A stretch of DNA of 12,777 nt from an uncultured Oscillospiraceae bacterium (GTDB lineage Bacteria; Bacillota; Clostridia; Oscillospirales; Oscillospiraceae): positions 51,797 through 64,573 of the forward strand of contig CAJUAS010000004.1 in NCBI GenBank assembly GCA_910584395.1. The letters run 5' to 3'. The notes beneath the pieces are model-generated. The model was not told the origin of the DNA, did not search any database, and saw only the letters and a program-made list of their open reading frames with translations. Below are positions 1 to 7,400 of the stretch, in pieces. The stretch's first letter is position 1; each line of letters opens with the position of its first letter. The position numbers and the translations under genes were made by a program.

Positions 1-44
1 GCCCCTTCTCTTAACCTATTAAACTATTAGAAAACGAGAGAAAT

Positions 45-52
45 GGGGGAGG
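45..52 (+). promoter_or_regulatory. Ribosome binding site of potA
   Basis: The purine run GGGGGAGG ends four bases before the ATG at 57 and fixes that codon as the potA start. The 56-base leader contains AT-rich stretches (TATTAA at 17-22, TATTAG at 25-30) that could be -10 elements. No matching -35 is visible and the upstream sequence is cut off, so I do not call a promoter here. Confidence 0.75.
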
Positions 53-56
53 ATAC

Positions 57-1187
57 ATGTCCCAAGACCTCATCCGCCTGTCGGACATTGTGATGCAATT
101 CGACGGCGAGGTCATCATCGACCATCTGAATCTGTATATCAAAGACCACGAATTTTTGACTCTGCTTGGCCCATCCGGCTGCGGAAAGACCACCACCCTT
201 CGTATCATCGGTGGGTTTCAGCAGCCCACCTCCGGCGATGTCTTCTTTGCCGGACAACGTATCAACGATCTTCCGCCTTATAAGCGGGAGATCAACACGG
301 TCTTTCAAAAATATGCCCTTTTCACCCACATGAACATTTTTGAAAATGTCGCCTTTGGCCTGCGGGTGAAAAAAGTTTCAGAATCGGAGATCACCCAGCG
401 GGTGGAAGAAGCCTTGGCTCTGGTCAATTTGGCGGGCTACGGCAAGCGTCATGTGGACTCCCTCTCCGGCGGCCAGCAGCAGCGGGTCGCCATTGCGCGC
501 GCCATTGTCAACCGTCCCCGTGTCCTTCTTTTGGACGAGCCTTTGGGGGCATTGGATCTCAAACTGCGTAAGGATATGCAGGTGGAACTGAAACGCATTC
601 AACAGCAGGTTGGCATCACCTTCATCTACGTTACCCACGATCAGGAGGAGGCCCTCACCATGTCGGACACCGTGGTGGTGATGAACGAGGGCCGCATCCA
701 GCAGATCGGCACTCCCGAAGATATCTACAATGAGCCGAAAAACGCCTTTGTTGCAGATTTCATCGGAGAAAGCAACATCATTGACGGCGTGATGCTGGAG
801 GACAAGGTCGTGAAAATGTACGGGCGCAAATTCCCTTGTCTGGACGGCGGCTTCGCCCCCAACGAGCCGGTGGATATCGTCATTCGCCCGGAGGATATTG
901 ACATCGTGGACGTATCTGAAGGCCAGATCACCGGTACGGTCACTGAGGTCACCTTCAAAGGGATGCACTACGATATCATTGTGGATTTTCAGGGCTTTAA
1001 GTGGCTCATCCAGACCACCGACTACTCCCCCGTTGGGGCGCGCATCGGCGTCAAGATCGATCCCGACGGCTTCCATATTATGAAAAAAAGCCAGTATTCC
1101 GGTATGTTTGGCGACTACAGCTCCTATTCCTCCGAGTACGATGAGCTGAACGAGGATGCCGGGGAGGAAAGTGAAGATGAAGAGTAA
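57..1187 (+). CDS. potA: Spermidine/putrescine ABC transporter ATP-binding protein PotA
   Basis: This 376-residue cytoplasmic ATPase would power polyamine import by the PotBC channel. All ABC motifs are visible: Walker A GPSGCGKT at 38-45, Q-loop Gln84, signature LSGGQQQ at 136-142, Walker B VLLLDE at 156-161, D-loop ALD at 165-167 and switch His194. From about residue 276 (IRPEDI) to 350 there is a TOBE-type C-terminal domain, as expected for the CUT/POT/MOI group of import ATPases. PotA is favoured over other TOBE ATPases because potB, potC and potD follow directly. The start at 57 has a strong ribosome binding site. The last ~18 residues are strikingly acidic (SEYDELNEDAGEESEDEE), a tail beyond the TOBE fold that is not part of the core family. 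Its codons contain the ribosome binding site and start of potB, so the two genes overlap by 11 bases and are probably translationally coupled. Confidence 0.95.
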   Translation: MSQDLIRLSDIVMQFDGEVIIDHLNLYIKDHEFLTLLGPSGCGKTTTLRIIGGFQQPTSGDVFFAGQRINDLPPYKREINTVFQKYALFTHMNIFENVAFGLRVKKVSESEITQRVEEALALVNLAGYGKRHVDSLSGGQQQRVAIARAIVNRPRVLLLDEPLGALDLKLRKDMQVELKRIQQQVGITFIYVTHDQEEALTMSDTVVVMNEGRIQQIGTPEDIYNEPKNAFVADFIGESNIIDGVMLEDKVVKMYGRKFPCLDGGFAPNEPVDIVIRPEDIDIVDVSEGQITGTVTEVTFKGMHYDIIVDFQGFKWLIQTTDYSPVGARIGVKIDPDGFHIMKKSQYSGMFGDYSSYSSEYDELNEDAGEESEDEE

Positions 1188-1989
1188 AGCCATCTCCTAC
1201 CCCTACGTGGCGTGGATGGCGCTCTTCGTGATTGCGCCCATCGTCATGATCACCATCTACGCTTTCTCCACCCCTGACGGCAACTTTACTTGGGCCAACT
1301 TCGCCACCATGACCCAGTTCGCCGCCGCCTTTGGCCGTTCGTTCCTTTTGGCCGCCATTGCTACCGTGATCTGTCTTTTGATCGGCTACCCTCTGGCCTA
1401 CTTTCTGGCCCGGGAGCGGGGATGGCTTCACCGCATGGCGACCATGCTCATTATGCTTCCCATGTGGATGAACTTTCTCCTTCGTACTTATTCTTGGACG
1501 TTTTTGCTGGAGCGTCACGGGCTGATCAACCGTCTCTTTGGCCTGCTTGGCCTTGGGCCGTTTCAGATGATCGACACGCAGGGGGCAATCGTGCTGGGCA
1601 TGGTGTATAATTTCCTGCCTTATATGGTGTTGCCCATTTTCTCGGTGATCGACAAGATCGACCCCAAGGTCATTGAGGCCGCGCAGGATCTGGGGGGGAA
1701 CGCCTCGGTGGTCTTTCGCCGGGTCACCTTCCCCCTTTCCTTTCCCGGCGTTTTGAGCGGCATCACCATGGTGTTCATCCCCTCGGTGTCTACCTTTGCC
1801 ATCTCCGGCCTGTTGGGCGGGGGCAAGACGCTGCTGCTGGGAAACCTCATTGATATGCAATTCCTCGGAAACGCCTACAACCCCCACCTTGGCAGCGCCA
1901 TCTCTCTGGTGATGATGGTCATCGTCATGGTGTGCATGGCCGTGATGAACCGTTTTGGCGACGGCGAACAACAGGGGGTGACATTGTGA
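1177..1989 (+). CDS. potB: Spermidine/putrescine ABC transporter permease PotB
   Basis: This 270-residue integral membrane protein is one half of the polyamine channel, pairing with PotC. About six hydrophobic segments can be read, near residues 7-29, 50-70, 85-105, 125-150, 190-215 and 240-262. The cytoplasmic EAA loop that docks on the ATPase starts at Glu167 (EAAQDLGGNASVVFRR, followed by VTFPLSFPG). I chose the ATG at 1177 (MKSKAISYPY) because GGGGAGG at 1161-1167 sits nine bases upstream. The frame is also open from ATG 1156, but that start would lie upstream of this site and have no ribosome binding site of its own. GTG 1171 would be too close to it. The gene overlaps potA by 11 bases at its 5' end and shares four bases with potC at its 3' end, so it belongs to a tight operon. 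Its length is normal for the family. Confidence 0.93.
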   Translation: MKSKAISYPYVAWMALFVIAPIVMITIYAFSTPDGNFTWANFATMTQFAAAFGRSFLLAAIATVICLLIGYPLAYFLARERGWLHRMATMLIMLPMWMNFLLRTYSWTFLLERHGLINRLFGLLGLGPFQMIDTQGAIVLGMVYNFLPYMVLPIFSVIDKIDPKVIEAAQDLGGNASVVFRRVTFPLSFPGVLSGITMVFIPSVSTFAISGLLGGGKTLLLGNLIDMQFLGNAYNPHLGSAISLVMMVIVMVCMAVMNRFGDGEQQGVTL

Positions 1990-2849
1990 AGAAAAACACC
2001 TTCGGAGGCCGCTTTTTCATTGCCTTGGCCTTTTTGTTTCTCTATGCGCCCATTTTGGTGCTTGTGGTGTTTTCCTTCAACGCCACCAGCTCTACTGCCG
2101 TGTGGGCGGGTTTTACGCTGGACTGGTACAAGGATCTGTTCCAAAATGAGCTGATCCTTGGCGCATTGTGGACGACGCTGGCTGTCTCCGCCTTGGCGGC
2201 TATCCTTGCCACGGTCATCGGAACTGCCGCCGCCATTGGCTTTCAAAATCTTCGCCGCCGTTTCCGCGGCGTTTGTATGACTGTGAATAATATCCCCTTG
2301 ACCAACGCGGATATTATTACAGGCGTCTCCATGATGCTCCTCTTCCTGCTGGCGGTGGACGCTTGGAACGGGCCGCTGCGCACCCTCCTCGGCGAAAGCC
2401 TTCCTAAGCTCAATTTAGGCTTTTGGAGCTTGCTCATTGCCCATATCACCTTCAACGTTCCCTATGTGATCTTGTCAGTAGCCCCCAAGCTCCGGCAGCT
2501 TGACCCCAACATTTATGAGGCCGCGCAAGATTTGGGCGACCATGGCCTGCACGCCTTTGGCAAGGTCATTCTTCCTGAGATCATGCCCGGCGTGGTCAAC
2601 GGTCTGCTCATGGCCTTTACCCTGTCCATTGATGATTTTGTGATCAGCTACTTTACCGCCGGAGCGCAGACCCAGACCCTCTCCATGGTCATTTACTCCA
2701 TGGCTCGGAAACGGGTCAGCCCGGAGATCAACGCCCTTTCCGCCATCATGTTTACGGTGGTAGTTGCGTTGATGGTCGCGGTGAACCTCCGTCAGGCCCG
2801 GCAGGAGCGGCAGGCAAAACGCCGTCAGGCCGCGCTGACGGCGAAGTGA
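1986..2849 (+). CDS. potC: Spermidine/putrescine ABC transporter permease PotC
   Basis: This 287-residue membrane protein is the second half of the polyamine channel. It starts with a positively charged end (MKKNTFGGRF) and a long hydrophobic first helix (FFIALAFLFLYAPILVLVVF), and several more hydrophobic segments follow. The EAA loop begins at Glu178 (EAAQDLGDHGLHAFGKVILP), closely parallel to that of PotB. The C-terminal end is basic (RQARQERQAKRRQ). The chosen start is the GTG at 1986, which overlaps the potB stop in the arrangement GTGA. AGGGGG at 1973-1978 is properly placed upstream. The frame extends back to ATG 1932, but the extra 18 residues are charged, unlike a permease N terminus, and lie inside potB. 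Coupled translation with potB is likely. Confidence 0.93.
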   Translation: MKKNTFGGRFFIALAFLFLYAPILVLVVFSFNATSSTAVWAGFTLDWYKDLFQNELILGALWTTLAVSALAAILATVIGTAAAIGFQNLRRRFRGVCMTVNNIPLTNADIITGVSMMLLFLLAVDAWNGPLRTLLGESLPKLNLGFWSLLIAHITFNVPYVILSVAPKLRQLDPNIYEAAQDLGDHGLHAFGKVILPEIMPGVVNGLLMAFTLSIDDFVISYFTAGAQTQTLSMVIYSMARKRVSPEINALSAIMFTVVVALMVAVNLRQARQERQAKRRQAALTAK

Positions 2850-2860
2850 GGAGGGGCGGT

Positions 2861-3934
2861 ATGATGAAGAAAACGAAGCTGTGCGCCCTTCTGTCCGCCG
2901 CCGCACTGATGGTTTCTCTCTCCGGCTGCGGAGAACGCAACCCGGTCGCCGCCGGCAATGTGGTCAATGTTTATAATTGGGGCGAATACATTGATATGTC
3001 TGTTTTAGACGATTTTGAGGCGGCCACAGGCATCCACGTCAACTACCAGACCTACGACTCCAATGAAGCTCTGTACGGCAAGCTGGCCGGCGGAGCGACA
3101 GGGTATGACGTCATTATTCCCTCCGATTATATGATCGGTCAGATGATCGACGAGGGTATGCTGGAACCGCTGGACTTTTCTGCGATCCCAAATATGGCGG
3201 ATATTGACCCCACTCTCTTGAACCCGGAGTACGACCCGGAGAACAAGTACAGCGTCCCCTATATGTTCGGTATTTTAGGCATCATCTACAATCCTGAGCT
3301 GGTTGCGGAAAACGAGGACATGGAAACTTGGGACGTCCTCTGGAACGAGAGATATAGCCACGACATCCTGATGTTTGACAACTCCCGTGATACGGTAGGC
3401 ATTGCGCTCAAAAAGCTGAACTATTCCTATAACACCACTGACTCCGTCCAGCTGGAAGAAGCCCTACGAGAGCTTCAAGCGCAAAAGCCCCTTCTGCAAG
3501 GCTATTTCATGGACAAGATCTTTGAGAAGATGGAGGGCGGTAATTGCGCCATTGGGGTTTACTATTACGGCGACTACCTTACTATGGCGGAGAATAACCC
3601 CGTTTTGGAGTTTGCGATCCCCCGGGAAGGCACGAACCGTTATGTGGACGCCATGTGCGTACCCAAGGGCTGTGAACACAAGGAAAACGCCATGGCCTTC
3701 ATCAACTTCATGTGCTCCACTGAGGCGGGACTGAAAAACTGCGAGGAGACTTGGTACTCCTCTCCCCTCCTTTCTGTCCGAGACGAATTAGACGAGGAGG
3801 TCTCCCAAGACCCCAACGCTTACCCTGACGCCGCTTTTATGGAGGAACACTGTGAGACCTACGCCTGCCTCCCCCCTGCCACTCGGTTGCTCTACAATGA
3901 TCTCTGGGTTCGGTTGATCAACTCCCCCGGTTAA
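2861..3934 (+). CDS. potD: Spermidine/putrescine-binding lipoprotein PotD
   Basis: This 357-residue extracellular binding protein delivers polyamine to PotBC. A lipoprotein signal is clear: a basic start, a hydrophobic core and lipobox LSGC with the lipidated cysteine at residue 23, as expected for a Gram-positive cell. The family signature YNWGEYI follows, with Trp40 and Tyr43 matching the ligand-stacking Trp34 and Tyr37 of E. coli PotD as I recall that structure. The IPSDY motif matches the Ser-x-Tyr ligand contact. Near Asp263 the sequence reads RYVDAMCVP, where E. coli has Trp-Met-Asp. The acidic ligand residue is kept and the aromatic one is Tyr instead of Trp. I chose ATG 2861 because GAGGAGGGG at 2848-2856 precedes it; GTG 2846 would lie upstream of that site. 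The gene starts 11 bases after the potC stop, is the last gene of the operon, and is followed by a terminator hairpin. Whether it prefers spermidine or putrescine cannot be told from sequence. Confidence 0.93.
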   Translation: MMKKTKLCALLSAAALMVSLSGCGERNPVAAGNVVNVYNWGEYIDMSVLDDFEAATGIHVNYQTYDSNEALYGKLAGGATGYDVIIPSDYMIGQMIDEGMLEPLDFSAIPNMADIDPTLLNPEYDPENKYSVPYMFGILGIIYNPELVAENEDMETWDVLWNERYSHDILMFDNSRDTVGIALKKLNYSYNTTDSVQLEEALRELQAQKPLLQGYFMDKIFEKMEGGNCAIGVYYYGDYLTMAENNPVLEFAIPREGTNRYVDAMCVPKGCEHKENAMAFINFMCSTEAGLKNCEETWYSSPLLSVRDELDEEVSQDPNAYPDAAFMEEHCETYACLPPATRLLYNDLWVRLINSPG

Positions 3935-3958
3935 CCTCAAAACCTATCATCACACAAG

Positions 3959-3989
3959 AAGAGGCCGCCCGAAATTCGGGCGGCCTCTT
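3959..3989. terminator. Shared bidirectional terminator hairpin between potD and the SLH gene
   Basis: An almost perfect inverted repeat: 15 bases (AAGAGGCCGCCCGAA, 3959-3973) pair with 3975-3989, with effectively a five-base loop. It lies 24 bases after the potD stop and 17 bases beyond the stop of the convergent surface protein gene. The T-tracts are weak on both sides (TTCTTGTG reading leftward, TTCTTACCTTCTCTT further out reading rightward). Termination in both directions is therefore an inference from the stem and its placement between convergent genes. A close copy lies at 12317-12345. Confidence 0.8.
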
Positions 3990-4420
3990 GCCGTTCTTAC
4001 CTTCTCTTACTTCTGGATCAGAGCGATAAACCGGTCCAGCATGACCGCCACTTCCGCGCGGGTGACCTTGGCGGTGGGGTCAAGGTTGTTCTGGCCCTTG
4101 CCCTTCAAAATGCCGTTGGCCACGCACCAAGCTACGCCGTCGGTGGCCCAGCTTCCGGTATTCTCGCCGTCGGCGAAGGCTTCCAGCGCCTTCACATCAG
4201 CTTTGGTGTCCATGCCGACGAGCTTGGCGTAGCGTGCCAGCATCACGGCCAACTGCTCCCGGGTGATCACATCGTCGGGAGCGAAGATGTCCTCGCTGTA
4301 GCCGGTGACAACCTTCGCCTTGGCCGCCCAAGCCACACCTTCGGTGTAATACTTGCCTTGGGCAACGTCCTTGAAGGTGGTCTCATAGTCGGTCTTACCC
4401 TGAGACAGGCGGTGCAAAAC
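3959..4420 (-). repeat. SLH-end direct repeat, copy 1 (3' end of giant gene plus terminator)
   Basis: This 462-base stretch aligns without gaps to 12316-12777, at a constant offset of 8357. It covers the terminator hairpin, the untranslated bases after the stop codon and the last 137 codons. By eye I count about 34 substitutions in the 414 coding bases (about 92% identity), of which only three change the protein. The repeat may extend beyond 4420, but its partner is cut by the window end. Confidence 0.9.
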
Positions 4421-7400
4421 GGTTGCCAGAGAGCCGCGGGTCATGGGCGCGACAGGGCTGTACTTGTTACCACCCGTGCCGTTTACCAGCTCCAGTCCGG
4501 CCATCTTGTGAATAGCTTCTTCCGCCCACGGGGTCACGTCCACGTCCTCAAACTTGGTTTCCGGCTCAGGAATGGTGGCGGGAATTTCCGCCTTGACCAG
4601 CTCTTCCCCGTTGGGATCGGTGACGGTGATGGTCACGTCCCCGTCCTTGGTGGTGACGGTCTCGGACTTGGTGCCGTCGGGCTGGGTCACCGTCTCGGTT
4701 ACCGTGCCGTCGGGCTTAGTGACGGTGGTCACCTTGCTGCCGTCGTCGCGGGTCTCGGTCTTGGTGGTGGAGCTACCGGAAGAGGTGGAACCGCCGCCGG
4801 AGGTAGACTTGGTGACCGTCAACTCGCAGGTGGCGGTATGGCGGCCGTCCAAAGTCATGACTGTAATGGTCGCCGTTCCTTCTGCCACGGCGGTGACCAC
4901 GCCGTCCTCATCTACGGTGGCAACGGTCTCATCACTGGTGGCCCAGGCCACGGTCTGATTGGTGGCGTTGTCCGGCGCAATGGTGGGGATCAGGGTGACA
5001 GAGCCGCCCACCTTCAGATTGGTCCGATGGAGGTTTAGTGCCACGCCGGTGACAGAGACAATGCTCTCGCCGTTCTTCACGCCGGAGGCGGTAATGACCA
5101 CATTGCCGTTGATCTGGCCCACAATAATACGGATCAGGCCGGTCTCGTTGTTGTAGCTGAAGTTTTCAGCGCCGATGAGACTGCCGCCCACGGTGACTAC
5201 GATGGTCTCGGGCAGAGCGTAGCCCTCGGCGGCCACCAGCGTGCCCTGATACAGCTCGCGGTAACTGGCCTGACGGGGCGCGTTCTCCTCAGGCGCGCTC
5301 AAACCGTTGGTCAGGGTGTAGTTCACCACATAAGTCTTGACCTCGCCCACGCCGCGGACAGTCAGAGCCTCTGTAATGGGCTGGGTGAAGATGATCGAGG
5401 CCTTGTCCGGCTCGGCCACGGTGTGGTTATAACGGTAGCCGGTGAACATCTCGTCCGCGGCGTTGACGATGGTGATGCTGGCGGGCATGGTGTAGCCCTC
5501 ATCCGCGGTGAGGTTAATGGTGGGGGTGTCGCCGTACTCCACCTCGTGGGCGTGTTCGCCCACCTGATCGCAGGAGATGTGCTCCAACGCGTGGGTGAGG
5601 GTGAACTTTACCTTCTCAAACTCGGCGGTAACGGTCACGTTGGCGTCAGGCATCGTAAACTTGCCCTCGGCCACGACAACGGTCTGCTCCGCGCCTTCCT
5701 CGTTAGTGTAGGTTACCTTGGGGAAGCCCGCCTTCAGGGTATAGCCGGGGTTGGCGGCAACGGTAAGAGCGACCTCGGTCTCCTTCGCCGCCTGACTGGC
5801 CACGGTGATCACGCCGCCCTCGCTGGGGGTGACGGTTGCGGTGATGGTGTGACCGCTCACGCCTGCGGCCAGAATGGTAACGGTGGCGGCGTTGGTCCCC
5901 GCCTCGTGGGTAGTGGTCTGGGCGAAGCGCACCAGATAGTTGCCCGCGCTCAGACCCTCAATGGCATCGGCGTTAGCGTCCACAGGAGTCCAATCCGCCG
6001 CACCCTCCAACTTATACTCATAGGTCTTGGTGGCATCGAGACCGGTGATTCGGCCGTCGTTATCGCTGGTGCAGTTCACGGCGGTGAGGCCGGTGGGGAT
6101 CTGGTGGTTGTCCCCGCGGCTCACCGTGCCGGTGATGGCGGCGGTGCGGACTCCCTCATAGAAGGTCTCGTCGCCGGGGGTAACCTCCACGGAGATGGCC
6201 GCGCCGATGTCGTCCGTGGTCAGGGTATAGTCCTGAGCGGTGGCGTTCTGAATGGCCTCGCCGTCCCGCTTCCACTGGTAGGTCAGGCCGTTCTTACCGA
6301 TGACGGACATGGACAGCTGGTTCAGGTCCACCGACAGGGTCTCACCGAATTTGGGCGCGCCGCTGATGGTAACAGGGTTCTTCAGCATACGCACCACATG
6401 GACGGTGAAGGTAGTCTTAACGTTCATGTGCTCGGCGGAGGCCACCCGCACCGTGACCGGACCCACGTTCAGCTCGTTGGTGGTGGCGGTGAGGGTTGCG
6501 CTGCCGTCGCTGTTGCGGGTGATGGTCAGCCGCCCGGCCGCGCCGTCGGGACGAGTCCAGTTCAGTGCCGGATTGGAGACGTTGGCCGGAGTGATATCGG
6601 CGGTGAGGGTGACGGTGTGGGTCAGCGTGTTGTCTCCCTCGTTGGTGTAGAGCTTAATGGGATCGCTGCCGATGGCCGTGCCGCCCTGCTTGACGGTAAT
6701 GGTTTCCATGCGGGTGCGAACGTGGATCTGGCAGGTGGTGGTGACAGTCCCGCCCTGACTGCCGGCGGCGGTGGCGCAAATGTACGTGTCGCCGTTGCCC
6801 ACGGCGGTAACGAGGCCGCTATCACTGACGGTGACGACATCGGTATTGCCCGAAGTCCATGTGACCGTCTGGTCCGCTTCAGCGGGAAGGATGGTGGCCG
6901 TCAGCTGGGCGGTCTCGGTGGTGTTGGTGTAGAGGGTCAGCTCGCTCTGGTCCAGAGTGATGGACGAAGGGCCGGGGACGAAGGCTTCGTCCAGATAGGT
7001 GACGGTGGGATTGAAGTACACGCCTTGATTCCCGGCAATGTTGGTAAAGGGCCCTTCATGGCGAATGAAAACCGAAAGGGTGTCCCCCTGATTTAAGGTG
7101 AAGCCCATAGGCTCCACGTCCACAGGGGTCGCGTCCTTGGGGACATTCACAGCGGTATCCTCCACTTCCACACCGTTGATGTAGAAGTGCAGAACGGGCT
7201 GGATCGTTGTGTCCGTCGTAGACGCGCGCTTGGCGACCTTGTTCTCACCGGTGGGGGCGGAGGCGGTCTTTTCAGTGTAGTAGTTCAGGTTGACCCGGAC
7301 ATTGCCGCCCACGGGAGCGCGGAAGGTGAAGCCGGAGCCCCGCTGCATACCGCCGGTAGAGCCGCAGGCCTGATTCTTCTCCACAGAGGCAAAGTCCTTG

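Noticed and set aside
378..1971. Long open frames on the minus strand at 378-1193 and 1078-1971
   Set aside because: They lie antisense to potA and potB, which carry full ABC transporter motifs. The His/Asp-rich translations are typical shadows.
1156..2860. Upstream starts for potB (1156), potC (1932) and potD (2846)
   Set aside because: For potB and potD the Shine-Dalgarno site lies between the upstream codon and the chosen one. For potC the extra residues are charged and unlike a permease N terminus.
4007..4560. Sortase (LPxTG) or dockerin anchoring
   Set aside because: No LPxTG motif, C-terminal hydrophobic segment or dockerin loop is present. The C terminus is three SLH repeats.
4583..4747. 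Possible CRISPR-like repeat array
   Set aside because: The repeated units are in-frame 33-base protein-coding repeats without spacers.
5423..7096. 557-codon open frame on the plus strand
   Set aside because: Antisense shadow of the Ig-like region with low-complexity Gly/Val/Asp composition and no domain signal.
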